The notes: a model not told the origin generated them from the letters alone. A stretch of DNA of 64,000 bases from Cellulomonas sp. (GCF_015234515.1 NZ_JADGMY010000021.1:62001-126000), one strand, 5' to 3'; shown: positions 36,652 through 46,136, counted from the stretch's first letter. Numbers and translations are program-made.

Positions 36652-37341
36652 TCAGCGGTCCGAGCCGTAGACGCCGCGCGACTGGTCGCGCACCATCTCG
36701 CCCGTGCTCAGCTCGATGACGCGCTTGCGCATCTGGTCGACGATCTCGTCGTCGTGGGTCGCCATGACCACGGTGGTGCCGGTGCGGTTGATGCGGTCGA
36801 GCAGGCGCATGATCCCCAGGGACGTCGTCGGGTCGAGGTTTCCGGTCGGTTCGTCTGCGAGCAGGATCGACGGCCGGTTGACGAACGCGCGGGCGATGGC
36901 CACGCGCTGCTGCTCACCGCCGGACAGCTCGTGCGGACGGCGCTTCTCCTTGCCCGCCAGGCCGACCATCTCGAGCACGTCGGGCACGGTCGTCAGGATG
37001 TGGTGGCGCGGCTTGCCGATCACCTGCAGGGCGAACGCGACGTTCTCGAAGACCGACTTGGTGGGCAGCAGCCGGAAGTCCTGGAACACGGCGCCGATCT
37101 GCCGCCGCAGGTGCGGGACCTTCCAGCTCGACAGCGAGCCGAGCTCCTTGCCCGCGACGTACACCCGGCCCGCGGACGCGCGCTCCTCACGCATGACGAG
37201 CCGCAGGAAGGTCGACTTGCCGGATCCGGAGGCCCCGACGAGGAAGACGAACTCGCCGCGTTCGACGTCGAGCGACACCCGGTCCAGCGCAGGCCTGGCG
37301 CCACGCGCGTAGACCTTCGTCACGTTCTCGAACCGGATCAC
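36652..37341 (-). CDS. ftsE: Cell division ATP-binding protein FtsE
   Basis: ABC ATPase of the FtsEX complex. The 229 residues contain Walker A GASGSGKS (36-43), Q-loop VFQDFRLLP, signature [14 protein letters not shown], Walker [13 protein letters not shown] and the switch His in [33 protein letters not shown] and [14 protein letters not shown] are typical of FtsE rather than of lipoprotein-release ATPases. GTG 37341 with GAGGTCGG upstream. First gene of ftsE-ftsX-M23; prfB lies upstream on the same strand, the usual actinobacterial neighbourhood. Confidence 0.97.
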   Translation of the reverse strand: MIRFENVTKVYARGARPALDRVSLDVERGEFVFLVGASGSGKSTFLRLVMREERASAGRVYVAGKELGSLSSWKVPHLRRQIGAVFQDFRLLPTKSVFENVAFALQVIGKPRHHILTTVPDVLEMVGLAGKEKRRPHELSGGEQQRVAIARAFVNRPSILLADEPTGNLDPTTSLGIMRLLDRINRTGTTVVMATHDDEIVDQMRKRVIELSTGEMVRDQSRGVYGSDR

Positions 37342-37507
37342 AGCCGACCTCGCCTCGTCATGCCCCGGGGCACCCCCGTGGTCGCCCGCAGGCCGCGGGA
37401 CTCATCGAGGGTAGGAACGTCCTCACGCGCTCGAGGGCAGGACACGCCGCCGTGCCCCCTGTGAATCGACGGACCGGCAGCGCGGTGTCCGGGTCGTCCC
37501 GGTCCGT

Positions 37508-37540
37508 CCCGCCGGCCCGTCCGGCGGTGGCCCCGGCGGG
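37508..37540 (-). terminator. Hairpin downstream of prfB
   Basis: CCCGCCGG (37508-37515) pairs perfectly with CCGGCGGG (37533-37540) around a 17-base loop that contains alternative pairings, 10 bp past the prfB stop on the minus strand. It separates prfB from ftsE. The stem is short, so strength is uncertain. Confidence 0.5.
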
Positions 37541-37550
37541 CCGTGCGACG

Positions 37551-38666
37551 TCAGTCGTCGATGCCCTGCTGGGCGCGCCGCCAGCGCACGCCGGCCTCGA
37601 TGAAGTCGTCGATCTCACCGTCGAACACGGCCGACGGGTTGCCCACCTCGTGCTCGGTGCGCAGGTCCTTGACCATCTGGTACGGCTGCAGGACGTAGGA
37701 GCGCATCTGGTCGCCCCAGCTGGCCTTCACGTCGCCGGCCATCTCCTTCTTGGTGGCCCGCTCCTCCTCCTGGCGCTGCAGGAGCAGCCGGGACTGCAGG
37801 ACGCGCAGCGCGGCGGCACGGTTCTGGATCTGCGACTTCTCGTTCTGCATCGACACGACGATGCCGGTGGGGATGTGCGTCATCCGGACCGCGGAGTCGG
37901 TGGTGTTGACGGACTGCCCGCCGGGGCCGGACGACCGGAACACGTCGACCTTGATCTCGGACTCGGGGATGTCGACCGAGTCGGTCTGCTCGATCAGTGG
38001 GATGACCTCGACCGCCGCGAAGGACGTCTGTCGCCGGCCCTGGTTGTCGAAGGGCGAGATGCGCACCAGCCGGTGCGTCCCGGCCTCGACCGAGAGGTGG
38101 CCGAACGCGTAGGGCGTCTTGACCTCGAAGGTCGCGCTCTTGAGGCCCGCCTCCTCGGCGTAGGACGTGTCGAGCACCGTCGTGGGGTACCCGTGCCGCT
38201 CGGCCCAGCGCAGGTACATGCGCAGGAGCATCTCGGCGAAGTCCGCGGCGTCGACGCCCCCGGCGCCGGCGCGGATCGTCACGACGGCGTCGCGCTGGTC
38301 GTACGGGCCCGCCAGCAGGGTGCGGATCTCGAGCTCACGCAGGTCCTTGCGGATGCCGACGAGCTCGGCCTCCGCCTCGGCCAGCGTGTCCTCGTCGTTC
38401 TCCTCGGCCGCCATCTCGACGAGCGTCTCGAGGTCGTCGATGCGCGAGCGGAGCCGGTTGACGCGCTCCAGCTCGGACTGCGCGGCGGACAGCGCGCTCG
38501 TCACCTTCTGACCCTCGTCGGGGTCGTCCCACAGGTTCGGCACCGAGGCCTGGTCGGAGAGCAGCGCGATCTTCGCCTCGAGGGCGGTCGGGTCGCTCAC
38601 CGTCTCGATCGACTCCAGCGTGGTGCGCAGCTGGCGGAGCTCGGCGGGAAAGTCGGTGGTGGCCAC
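37551..38666 (-). CDS. prfB: Peptide chain release factor 2
   Basis: Terminates translation at UGA and UAA. The 371-residue protein has the GGQ motif at 249-251 ([10 protein letters not shown]) for peptidyl-tRNA hydrolysis and the SPF anticodon-like tripeptide at 204-206 (RISPFDNQG) that is diagnostic of RF2. The N-terminal coiled coil ([20 protein letters not shown]) is normal. There is no in-frame UGA near codon 25, so the programmed +1 frameshift of E. coli prfB is absent, as in other actinobacteria. I chose GTG 38666; the ribosome-binding site is weak and the frame to 39764 is a shadow across the next gene. Confidence 0.96.
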   Translation of the reverse strand: MATTDFPAELRQLRTTLESIETVSDPTALEAKIALLSDQASVPNLWDDPDEGQKVTSALSAAQSELERVNRLRSRIDDLETLVEMAAEENDEDTLAEAEAELVGIRKDLRELEIRTLLAGPYDQRDAVVTIRAGAGGVDAADFAEMLLRMYLRWAERHGYPTTVLDTSYAEEAGLKSATFEVKTPYAFGHLSVEAGTHRLVRISPFDNQGRRQTSFAAVEVIPLIEQTDSVDIPESEIKVDVFRSSGPGGQSVNTTDSAVRMTHIPTGIVVSMQNEKSQIQNRAAALRVLQSRLLLQRQEEERATKKEMAGDVKASWGDQMRSYVLQPYQMVKDLRTEHEVGNPSAVFDGEIDDFIEAGVRWRRAQQGIDD

Positions 38667-38704
38667 GACCGACCAGGCTACCCGGTCCGCACCCCACCTC
38701 CCCC

Positions 38705-39589
38705 TCAGTCGGGCACGGCGCGCGACACCAGCACCGGGCACGCCGCACGCGCGACCAGCCACTGGCTCACGGAGCCCATGACCAGGCCCGCGAGCCCGCC
38801 GCGTCCCCGCGTGCCGACCACGAGCAGGTCCGCCTTCTCGGCGTGCCGCGCCAGGACGTGCGCGGCCGGCCCCTCCTCCACCCGCTGCTCGACGTCGACC
38901 TGCGGGTACCGCTCCCGCAGCCGTGCCACCGCGGCCTCCAGCGCCTCCTCGGCGCGTTGCGACGCGAGGTCCGACGTCGAGCGGTCGGGGTTCTCGCGGA
39001 GCCACGCGGCCAGGGACCGGCTGTTCGCCGGTGCCTGCCAGCAGGCCACGGCGCGCAGCCGCGCCCCGGCGCCCGTGGCGTACAGACCGGCCGCGTCCAC
39101 CGCACCGAGCGAGTGCCGCGAGCCGTCGACCCCGACCACCACGAGGCCGGTCGACGCCCGGTCGACCTGCGTCCGGGGCACGATGACGACGGGGCACGGG
39201 GCGTGCTGCACGGTGCCCAGCGCGACGGAGCCCAGGAGCACGCCGGACAGGCGCGCCGAGCCCTGCCGCCCCAGGACGACCAGCCGTGCACCGGCGGCCC
39301 GCCGGACGAGCGCCCGCGCGGGTGGCCCGTCGTCGAGCACACCGGCGACCTGGATCTCCGGCACCGCGGAGCGGGCCACCTCGGCCCCCTCCTCCGCGAC
39401 CTCCTGCGCGCCGGCACGCACGTACGCGGACGCCGCACTCAGCGGCGGGCTGTCCAGGTGCCCGGCGATCCCCCAGACGTGGACCACCTCCAGCGGGGCA
39501 CCGAGGCGTCCTGCCGACCCTGCCGCCCACCGGACGGCCGCCACCGACTCCGGCGACCCGTCGTACCCCACGACCACGTGCCCGTCCAT
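38705..39589 (-). CDS. Universal stress protein with two UspA domains
   Basis: A 294-residue tandem Usp protein, the dimer-in-one-chain form common in actinobacteria. Domain 1 runs [19 protein letters not shown] to about 145, with [31 protein letters not shown]; domain 2 runs [19 protein letters not shown] to the end, with [30 protein letters not shown]. Both keep the G-2x-G-9x-G-S/T nucleotide loop, so ATP binding is likely in each. ATG 39589 has a strong GAGGAGG seven bases upstream. It is upstream of prfB (38 bp) on the same strand, possibly co-transcribed. Confidence 0.93.
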   Translation of the reverse strand: MDGHVVVGYDGSPESVAAVRWAAGSAGRLGAPLEVVHVWGIAGHLDSPPLSAASAYVRAGAQEVAEEGAEVARSAVPEIQVAGVLDDGPPARALVRRAAGARLVVLGRQGSARLSGVLLGSVALGTVQHAPCPVVIVPRTQVDRASTGLVVVGVDGSRHSLGAVDAAGLYATGAGARLRAVACWQAPANSRSLAAWLRENPDRSTSDLASQRAEEALEAAVARLRERYPQVDVEQRVEEGPAAHVLARHAEKADLLVVGTRGRGGLAGLVMGSVSQWLVARAACPVLVSRAVPD

Positions 39590-39712
39590 CGCGTCCTCCT
39601 CGACGCTCGGTGACACCCCGATCGTGCCGCCGCGCACCGAGGACGACAACCGGGGCCCTCCCCCGACGTGCGGCACGCGCCCGGCACCGAGACCCCCGCG
39701 AGGCGGGCGACG

Positions 39713-40219
39713 TCAGGACGCGCGGGCGCTGGCGTCGACGACGAGCTCGATCCCCTCGCTCCACGGCGCCAGCACCCAGGTGACCAGCGGCGGGCGCGTC
39801 ACCGCCCCCAGCCGGACGACGGCGGAGCGCCCGTCCGGCGTCGTGGCCTCGAGCACGCGGACACCGTCCCAGCGCGCCGCCGGCTCGGGGTGGTCGCGCA
39901 CGTACTCCTCGACCGCCGCCCGGACCGTCGCGTCCGTGAGCGGCACACCACCCGAGGCGCGCGCGCCGTCCGGACCGAAGTACGTGCTGCTCACCTGGTC
40001 CGCGGCCGACAGTGCCGCGAGGTCGGCCAGCGCCAGCAGCCGCTTGCGGTCGAGGTGCACCCCGGTGGCGGCCGTGATGACCAGCACCAGCAGGATCGCG
40101 ACCACGCCGAACCCGAGGGACAGAATCATCACCTGCCCCTCGTCACGCCCCCGGCCCTCGTCATGCGCCCGGGCATCGCCCCGCGCCGCGCGCCGGTGCC
40201 CGGCCGGCACGCGCCTCAC
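39713..40219 (-). CDS. TadG-like pilus assembly protein
   Basis: Last gene of the Tad operon, 168 residues. Near the N-terminus are [20 protein letters not shown] and [20 protein letters not shown], a single membrane helix followed by the Arg/Ala-rich segment typical of TadE/TadG-type pseudopilins (helical Tad domain). The rest is a secreted beta-rich domain ([15 protein letters not shown] ... [19 protein letters not shown]). It is short compared with full TadG proteins and lacks a VWA domain. GTG 40219 overlaps the upstream tadE stop (GTGA). A role in anchoring or initiating the Flp pilus is inferred from its neighbours. Confidence 0.78.
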   Translation of the reverse strand: MRRVPAGHRRAARGDARAHDEGRGRDEGQVMILSLGFGVVAILLVLVITAATGVHLDRKRLLALADLAALSAADQVSSTYFGPDGARASGGVPLTDATVRAAVEEYVRDHPEPAARWDGVRVLEATTPDGRSAVVRLGAVTRPPLVTWVLAPWSEGIELVVDASARAS

Positions 40220-40689
40220 CGCGCGACCCGGTAGGTGTCGACCGGTGCCACACGCTCCGCGGTCACCGGCACCTCGAGCGGGACGACGTCACGCACGAAC
40301 GTCGGCACGAACGGCAGCGGGACCCGCACCTGCACGGTCGCGGCGACCTCGGCGCCGGGCGTCAGGCACGGGTCGGCCGAGCAGCGCACGTCGAGCGCAC
40401 CGGCCGGGTCGTCGTCGAAGCCCTGGTCCGCGAGCGCGATGCCCACAGCCGTCACCGCCCGCACCGCGCCCTGCTCCGCGTCGTCGGCGGCGACGTACAC
40501 GCGCGCCGCCTCACGCGCGGCACCCTCGGCGGCGAACGTCGCGGCCTGGATCCGCCCCAGCACGAGCACGAGGTAGACGATCGGGACGAGGAGCACGAGC
40601 GAGATGCCGAGGAACTCGACCAGCGCGCTGCCCCCGTCACCGTCACCGCGTGCCCGCGCGGCAGCCCACGGGCGAGCCACGCGACGCAC
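40216..40689 (-). CDS. TadE-family pseudopilin
   Basis: A 157-residue protein with the TadE opening: a short basic start, then DGGSALVEFLGISLVLLVPIVYLVLVLGRIQAATFAAEGAAREAARVY, where the Gly/Ser-Ala-x-Val-Glu-Phe motif corresponds to the prepilin processing site and Glu+5. The distal half is a small secreted domain with two Cys (RCSADPCL) that may form a disulfide. GTG 40689 has GAGGAGG upstream and begins 8 bp after the previous gene's stop. A minor pilin of the Tad pilus is the likely role. Confidence 0.85.
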   Translation of the reverse strand: MRRVARPWAAARARGDGDGGSALVEFLGISLVLLVPIVYLVLVLGRIQAATFAAEGAAREAARVYVAADDAEQGAVRAVTAVGIALADQGFDDDPAGALDVRCSADPCLTPGAEVAATVQVRVPLPFVPTFVRDVVPLEVPVTAERVAPVDTYRVAR

Positions 40690-40697
40690 CGCCCTCC

Positions 40698-41093
40698 TCA
40701 CGGCCACTCCACCGGTGCGTGCCCGTCGAGCTCCATCACGCCGCCGGGGCCGAGCAGGCCGACCACGGGCAGCGGCACCCGCACGGTCACCTCGACGACG
40801 GCGAGTCCCGCTGCGTCGACGCGCCGTGCCGTCACGTCCTGCGCGTACCGCTCGGCGAGCGACGCGCGCAGCAGGTCGGCCGTGCGCTGCGCGCCGTCGG
40901 TCGGCGTACGCCCCACCTGGGCGGCGTACCGCGCTCCCTCGGCTGCCGCGTCGACGCACGTGTTGCGGACGTGCTGGACGAGCGCGAGCTGCAGCACGGA
41001 CGCGAACAGCACGACCACGAGTCCCCCGACGAGGGTGAAGTCGACGATCGCGGAGCCGCGGTCCCCGGCGCACGCCCGCGCGCGCGTCGTCAG
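40698..41093 (-). CDS. TadE-family pseudopilin, apparent CTG start
   Basis: A 131-residue TadE-like protein with DRGSAIVDFTLVGGLVVVLFASVLQLALVQHVRNTCVDAAAEGARYAAQ near the N-terminus; the Glu+5 position is Asp (IVDF). There is no ATG, GTG or TTG in frame between the upstream gene's stop and the TadE motif. The only plausible start in the coupled position is CTG at 41093-41091, overlapping the upstream TGA as CTGA, parallel to the ATGA/GTGA overlaps elsewhere in this operon. The open frame continues to 41369 only as a shadow of the small pilin-like gene. Start codon inference is moderate; the family call is good. Confidence 0.75.
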   Translation of the reverse strand: MTTRARACAGDRGSAIVDFTLVGGLVVVLFASVLQLALVQHVRNTCVDAAAEGARYAAQVGRTPTDGAQRTADLLRASLAERYAQDVTARRVDAAGLAVVEVTVRVPLPVVGLLGPGGVMELDGHAPVEWP

Positions 41094-41302
41094 GTCCCGG
41101 GTTGCGGGCTGACGTCCGAGATGGCGTCGACGAAGAGCCGCTGCAGCGCGTCGCCCGCCACGAACCAGAGCACCGAGACCAGGCCGGCCGTCATCAGGGT
41201 GACGAGCACCCAGCCGGGGACGTCCCCGCGCTCCGGGTCGTCCTGCGTCGCTGCTGCCGTCCGCTGCAGGACCGCGCACCACGTCCGAGCCAAGAACCTC
41301 AT
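41090..41302 (-). CDS. Small pilin-like membrane protein of the Tad operon
   Basis: A 70-residue protein: MRFLARTWCAVLQRTAAATQ, then DDPERGDVPGWVLVTLMTAG and LVSVLWFVAGDALQRLFVDA. The ERGDVPGWVLVT segment occupies the place of a Flp prepilin cleavage site followed by the hydrophobic pilin helix, although the canonical Gly-Glu-Tyr is not present. It sits between tadC and tadE, where the flp pilin is often found in actinobacteria, and could be the major pilin. ATG 41302 with GGAGGT upstream. Confidence 0.75.
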   Translation of the reverse strand: MRFLARTWCAVLQRTAAATQDDPERGDVPGWVLVTLMTAGLVSVLWFVAGDALQRLFVDAISDVSPQPGT

Positions 41303-41365
41303 CGTCGACCTCCGTCGTCGTCCGGAGCGCGCCGGGCGGCGCCTCCGCATGTGTCGCGGCCGGGG

Positions 41366-42295
41366 TCACAGCCCCACCCGCAGGACCACCGCGCTGGGGA
41401 AGACGGCGAACAGGACGGTCACCGGGAGGATGAGGAACACCACCGGGACCATCATGAGCACCTCCTTGCGCCCACCCGTCTGCATGAGGGCGCGGCGTCC
41501 CTCCTCACGCACGTCCTGAGCCTGGGCGCGCAGCACGTCGGCGAGCGGCGAACCGCGCTCCACGGCCACGGCGACGCCCTCGGCGAACCGCGCGAGCGCG
41601 GGCAGACCCGTCCGGTCCGCGAGCCCGTGCAGCGCCTCGGTCAGCGGTGCACCGGCACGCGCGTCGGCCAGCGTGCGCGCGAGCTCGTCGGCGAGCTCGC
41701 CCTGGGTCTGGCGCACGACGCGCTCGAGCGCGCCCGTGGCTCCCTCGCCTGCGCTCACCGCGAGCGCCAGCAGCTCGGTGACCGTCGGCATCTGGGCGAG
41801 CAGGTGCGCCTCGCGCCGCGCGACCTGCCGCCCCAGCCACCAGTCGGGCGCGAGCGCGCCGACGAACCCGACGACGAGGACGAGGGCGACGAGCGGCACG
41901 AGCGCCCCGCCGCGGGTCGCGGCGAGCATGACGGCGAGGAGCAGCCCGAGGGCCAGCCCGACCACACCGCACACCACCTGCTGCGCGCGGAACTGCTCGA
42001 CCGTCTCGGAGCGGGCGGCGCGCGCGAGCCGCTGACGCACCTCGGCTGCAGGTGAGCCGATGCGCGCGACGAGCCGCACGCCGTCGGCGAGGAAGGGAGC
42101 GACGAGCCGTTCGACCGTGCCCCAGGGCCCGCCGCCAGTCTCCACGCGCAGCAGCGACGACGTGCCGCGCGTGCGCAGGTACGGCCCCACGCGCTGCTCG
42201 AGCGTGATGCGGCGCGCCCGCAGCCGCAGCAGGACGAGAGCGAGCCCGCACCCGCCGAGGAGCCCGACGAGCGCGCCGAGCAGGCCGGGGCTCAC
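41366..42295 (-). CDS. tadC: TadC, type II/IV secretion F-domain membrane protein
   Basis: Inner-membrane platform protein of the Tad pilus machine. The 309 residues have an N-terminal helix (GLLGALVGLLGGCGLALVLL), a cytoplasmic loop, two helices around 125-165, the F-domain (MPTVTELLALAVSAGEGATGALERV ... LARFAEGVAVAVERGSPLADVLRAQAQDVREEGRRALMQTGGRKEVLMM) and a last helix (VPVVFLILPVTVLFAVFPSA). GTG 42295 overlaps the tadB stop (GTGA); the frame to 43489 is a shadow. The small pilin-like gene follows after 63 bp. Confidence 0.9.
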   Translation of the reverse strand: MSPGLLGALVGLLGGCGLALVLLRLRARRITLEQRVGPYLRTRGTSSLLRVETGGGPWGTVERLVAPFLADGVRLVARIGSPAAEVRQRLARAARSETVEQFRAQQVVCGVVGLALGLLLAVMLAATRGGALVPLVALVLVVGFVGALAPDWWLGRQVARREAHLLAQMPTVTELLALAVSAGEGATGALERVVRQTQGELADELARTLADARAGAPLTEALHGLADRTGLPALARFAEGVAVAVERGSPLADVLRAQAQDVREEGRRALMQTGGRKEVLMMVPVVFLILPVTVLFAVFPSAVVLRVGL

Positions 42296-43152
42296 CGCAG
42301 GACCCGCGGGTCGTCGGGCAGGCGCGCGACGCGCAGCATGACGCGGTACGCGACGACCGTGCACGCCGCACCCGCGAGCAGGACGACGGCACCCGCCGTC
42401 GAGTCGTACGCGCCGATCGCCTCGGGGCGCGTCGACAGCATCGCCAGCACGACCCAGGGCGCGGCGACCGCCAGTCGCGCTGCGTAGACGGTCCACCCCT
42501 GGCGCGCCTCGATCTCGCCGCGGGTCCGCAGGTCGTCGCGCAGGAACGAGGACAGCGTGCGCAGCAGCCGGCCGAGGTCGGTACCGCCGACGTCGCGCGT
42601 GAGCCGCAGCGCCTCGATGATGCGGTCGGCGACCGGGTCGGCGAGCCGGTCCTTCAGGACGTCGAGGCTGTCGGTGAACCGACCGGTCGCGCGGTAGTCC
42701 TCGGCGAACGCCCGGAAGGGCGGCCGCAGCTCGGCCGGTCCGCGGTCGCCGAGCTGGGCGACGGCCTCGGGCAGGGAGAGCCCGGCGCGCACGCCGGACG
42801 CGAGGTGGTCGACCACGTCGGGCCAGAGCTCCCGGGTCGCGGCGAGCCGGCGTCGCGCGCGCCCGCGGACGAGCGTCCACGGCGCCATGGCGGCGAACAC
42901 GCCGAAGCACAGGCTGACGGCGGCCACCGGGACGACGAGGAACGACACCGCTGCCACGACCAGCCCCACGAGCCCGCTCACGGCCACCAGGCCACCGGGC
43001 GTCACCCCCGTGACCTCGGCCTGCGTGAGGACGTCGTGCACTCGCGCCGACCAGCCGTCGCGCCGACCGTCGGGGGCAGGTGCCACCGGCCACCACGACC
43101 ACCACAGGCAGGCGAGCCCGGCCCCGAGCAGGAGCCCCGCGACGACGCCCAC
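42292..43152 (-). CDS. tadB: TadB, type II/IV secretion F-domain membrane protein
   Basis: Partner of TadC in the inner-membrane platform. Of 286 residues, GVVAGLLLGAGLACLWWSWWP forms the first helix, two further helices lie near 53-90, the F-domain includes LWPDVVDHLASGVRAGLSLPEAVAQL and IIEALRLTRDVGGTDLGRLLRTLSSFLRDD, and two final helices lie near 225-270. Such domains contact the TadA ATPase. GTG 43152 follows the tadA stop by 3 bp, and the gene's stop overlaps the tadC start. Confidence 0.9.
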   Translation of the reverse strand: MGVVAGLLLGAGLACLWWSWWPVAPAPDGRRDGWSARVHDVLTQAEVTGVTPGGLVAVSGLVGLVVAAVSFLVVPVAAVSLCFGVFAAMAPWTLVRGRARRRLAATRELWPDVVDHLASGVRAGLSLPEAVAQLGDRGPAELRPPFRAFAEDYRATGRFTDSLDVLKDRLADPVADRIIEALRLTRDVGGTDLGRLLRTLSSFLRDDLRTRGEIEARQGWTVYAARLAVAAPWVVLAMLSTRPEAIGAYDSTAGAVVLLAGAACTVVAYRVMLRVARLPDDPRVLR

Positions 43153-43155
43153 GCC

Positions 43156-44379
43156 TCAGCCCTGCCGCAGCATGGCGACGACGTCGATGCCGGCCCGGGC
43201 GAAGCGCTCCGCGTGCGGCGGGAAGCCGTCGCCGCGCACGAGCACGCCGCCGCGCGTCGTGAACAGGTCGGCGGTCTCGACGATCCCGGCCTCCACGCGT
43301 CCGGGCACGGCCACGATCTCGCGCGTGCGGCGCCGTCCGCGTGCGTCGAGCTCCAGGTGCACGACGAGGTCCACCGACGAGGCGACCGTGGGCACGACGA
43401 ACCGGTCGGAGATGTTCTCGCCCGCGAGCAGCGGCAGCGTGCACAGCTTGACCAGCGCCTCGCGCGCCGAGCTCGCGTGGATCGTGCACATGGCCGGCAC
43501 GCCGCTGTTCAGCGCGATGAGCAGGTCGAGCGCCTCCGCCTCACGCACCTCCCCGACCAGCAGCCGGTCGGGCCGCATGCGCAGCGCCTCCTTGACCAGG
43601 CGCCGCAGCGTGATCTCACCGGTGCCCTCGAGGTTCGCCTGGCGCGTCTGCATCGCGACCCAGTCGCGCACCGCCGGCCGCAGCTCGAAGACCTCCTCGC
43701 AGCTGATCACGCGCTCGCGCGGGGGTACCGCGCCGACCAGTGCGTTGAGCATGGTCGTCTTGCCCGCCTGCGTCGCCCCGGAGACGAGCACGTTGAGCCC
43801 GACGCGCACGCCCGCCTGCAGGAACGCCGCGGCCTGCGGGGTCAACGACCCGAGGCCGACCATGTCCTCCATGCTCGTCGCACGCACGACGTACTTGCGG
43901 ATGTTCACCGACCAGTGCCGGCGCGTGACGTCGGGGATCACGGCGTGCAGGCGCTCGCCACCGGGCAGGGAGGCGTCCACGAACGGGCTGGACAGGTCCA
44001 ACCGACGTCCCGAGACCTTGAGCATCTGCTCGACGAGGTCCCGGACCTGCGCGTCGGTGAGGATCGTCGTGGTCAGCTCCGGCTCACCGCGGCGGGCCAC
44101 GAAGACCTGCGACGGGGAGTTGATCCAGATCTCCTCGACCTCGTCGTCGTCGAGGTAGCGCTGCAGCGGCCCCAGCCCGGCCACGGCGTCGACCACGGCC
44201 TTGTGCGCGGCGGCGGTGTCCCCCAGCTGCGGGACCGAGCCGATCAGGGAGCGCTCGTCGTAGTCCGCCATGGCGGCGTGCACCAGGGCCACCACACCGG
44301 CGCGGTCGCGCACGGGATCGACGCCCCGCCGCCGGATGAGCTCACGGACCTCGCTCTCGAGGATCGCCACGCCGTCCAC
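43156..44379 (-). CDS. tadA: TadA/CpaF-type pilus assembly ATPase
   Basis: Cytoplasmic ATPase that powers Flp pilus assembly. The 407 residues hold an N-terminal domain (VHAAMADYDERSLIGSVPQL), the CpaF block GPLQRYLDDDEVEEIWINSPSQVFV, Walker A SGATQAGKTT, Asp box CEEVFELRP, Walker B-like RLLVGEVREAEALDLL and the His box TIHASSAREAL. I chose GTG 44379, with GGAGGT just upstream; GTG 44373 is an alternative and the frame to 44451 lacks a signal. First gene of the operon. No CpaE/ssd, secretin or prepilin peptidase gene is adjacent, so those functions must lie elsewhere. Confidence 0.92.
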   Translation of the reverse strand: MDGVAILESEVRELIRRRGVDPVRDRAGVVALVHAAMADYDERSLIGSVPQLGDTAAAHKAVVDAVAGLGPLQRYLDDDEVEEIWINSPSQVFVARRGEPELTTTILTDAQVRDLVEQMLKVSGRRLDLSSPFVDASLPGGERLHAVIPDVTRRHWSVNIRKYVVRATSMEDMVGLGSLTPQAAAFLQAGVRVGLNVLVSGATQAGKTTMLNALVGAVPPRERVISCEEVFELRPAVRDWVAMQTRQANLEGTGEITLRRLVKEALRMRPDRLLVGEVREAEALDLLIALNSGVPAMCTIHASSAREALVKLCTLPLLAGENISDRFVVPTVASSVDLVVHLELDARGRRRTREIVAVPGRVEAGIVETADLFTTRGGVLVRGDGFPPHAERFARAGIDVVAMLRQG

Positions 44380-44521
44380 GCCCACCTCCGCTCCCCTGAC
44401 CGCCGGACGCCGATGTCGGGTTCGTCCGTTTCGGGAGTGACGGTAGGGCATCGGCAGCGCCTGCGTGGAGCTTCGTCCACAGGACAGAACGGACGGGTGA
44501 CACCTTCCACCCGACGCGCGC

Positions 44522-46018
44522 TCAGGCGTCGACGCGCAGCGGGACCTCCCCCGACGACGTCACGCCGTAGCCCACGTTCTGCTCGGCGCTCAGCGTCGCC
44601 CCACCGTCGGGCCCGACCCGCACCGTCGCGGTCCACCGGAACGGCGTGGTGACGGCACGCAGCGTCACCCGGTACTCGCCGGGGCCGGGACGGTCGGCCG
44701 ACGCCAGCGTGAGCAGGTCGCGCGGCGGCCCGCCGTGCTCGCTGGGCGGCGTGGTCGTCTGCTCCACCCACGTGCCGTGCCCCACCCGGAGCACGACGTC
44801 GTCGCCGGGGGTGCGCACGAGCACGGCGTCCTCGTCGGCCCCCACGTCGATACGCAGCCCGCGCACCGGCCCCAGCGCCCGCTCCAGGACGAGCTCACGC
44901 CCCACGAGCGCGGGCACGCCGTCGCCCACGGGCTGCGCGGGCGCGGGGTGAGCGAGGCCCGCGAGCCGGCGCGTGAGCGCCCCGTGCGCAGCGGGGTCGG
45001 GTGCCAGCGCCTCGGGCGACAGCTGCGGCAGCAGGTCCCACACCCGGTCGAGGACACCCTGCATGTCCATGTTCCCGGAGGTCATCGCGACGACCAGGTC
45101 GTGCTCAGGGACGACCACGCAGAACTGGCCGAACGCACCGTCGCCGCGGAAGGCGCCGTGGCGGCAGCGCCACAGCTGGTAGCCGTAGCCCTGGTGCCAC
45201 TCCGGCGGTCCGTCGTCGTGGGGCCGGGGCGCCGCGGGTCCGTCGTCACCCGGGTCCGACGCCGCCGGCGCACCGTCGGCCGTCGCCTCGGCGACCCACC
45301 CCTCGGGCAGCAGGCGGACGCCCTCCCAGACGCCGTCCTGCGCGAGCAGCACGCCCAGGGCCGCGATGTCACGCGTGCGCACCGCGAGCCCGAACCCGCC
45401 CATGTCCACGCCGCGCGGGCACTGCTCCCACGTCGCACCCGTGATCCCCAACGGGGCGAACAGGCGGGGCTCCAGGTAGTCGACCAGCCGCTGCCCGGTG
45501 AGTCGCGTGAGGATGGCGGACAGCATGTACGTCGCGGCCGTGTTGTAGACGAACCAGGTGCCGGGCTCGTGCTCGACCGGCAGCGCGAGGAATGCGCGCA
45601 CGAAGTCCTCGTGCTCGAAGGTGCGATCACTCGTGTCCTCGTGGTGCCCGGTGCGCATCGTGAGCAGGTCCCGCACCCGCATCGCGGCGAGGTGCGCGGA
45701 CGGCTCGGCGGGCGCCTCGTCGGGGAAGAACGACAGCACCGGGTCGTCGAAGCTCAGCAGACCCTCCTGCCGCGCGAGCCCCAGGGCGATCGCGGTGAAC
45801 GTCTTCGACAGCGAGTACAGGTCGTGCGGGAGGTCCGGGCGGTACGGGTCCCACCACCCCTCGGCGACGACGGCGCCCCTGCGCACGACCATGAGCGAGT
45901 GCGTCTCGTCGTGGGCGTCGAGGGCGTCGACGAGGGCGAGCAGCGCGGCGGACGGGACGCCGACCTCCTCGGGCGTGCGACGCGGCAGGTCAGGGCTGGC
46001 GGGGCGACGGTGCTCCAT
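44522..46018 (-). CDS. Serine hydrolase of the beta-lactamase/esterase (class C) fold
   Basis: A 498-residue protein. SxxK is SLSK (in HDLYSLSKTFTAIALGLA), the YxN motif is YNT (WFVYNTAATYMLS), and GDGAFGQ takes the place of the third box, as in penicillin-binding-protein-like esterases. Typical surrounding blocks are MRVRDLLTMRTGHHEDTSD and GWVAEATADGAP. No signal peptide, so it is probably a cytoplasmic esterase or amidase rather than a cell-wall enzyme. About 130 C-terminal residues form a separate beta-rich domain. ATG 46018 has only a weak signal; an in-frame ATG at 46060 is possible. Divergent from the epimerase gene. Confidence 0.88.
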   Translation of the reverse strand: MEHRRPASPDLPRRTPEEVGVPSAALLALVDALDAHDETHSLMVVRRGAVVAEGWWDPYRPDLPHDLYSLSKTFTAIALGLARQEGLLSFDDPVLSFFPDEAPAEPSAHLAAMRVRDLLTMRTGHHEDTSDRTFEHEDFVRAFLALPVEHEPGTWFVYNTAATYMLSAILTRLTGQRLVDYLEPRLFAPLGITGATWEQCPRGVDMGGFGLAVRTRDIAALGVLLAQDGVWEGVRLLPEGWVAEATADGAPAASDPGDDGPAAPRPHDDGPPEWHQGYGYQLWRCRHGAFRGDGAFGQFCVVVPEHDLVVAMTSGNMDMQGVLDRVWDLLPQLSPEALAPDPAAHGALTRRLAGLAHPAPAQPVGDGVPALVGRELVLERALGPVRGLRIDVGADEDAVLVRTPGDDVVLRVGHGTWVEQTTTPPSEHGGPPRDLLTLASADRPGPGEYRVTLRAVTTPFRWTATVRVGPDGGATLSAEQNVGYGVTSSGEVPLRVDA

Positions 46019-46136
46019 CCCCGGATCATCGCCGATGCAGGTGTGACCGCCAGGGTCCATCGTCCCCGCGCGTCCCCGGACCCGGCCGTGCGGCGGGTCC
46101 CGCGGCGCGTGCCCGCTGCGCCAGTAGGTTGGGAGC

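Noticed and set aside
38586..38666. Programmed +1 frameshift in prfB
   Set aside because: There is no in-frame UGA near codon 25; the frame is open from GTG 38666 to the end.
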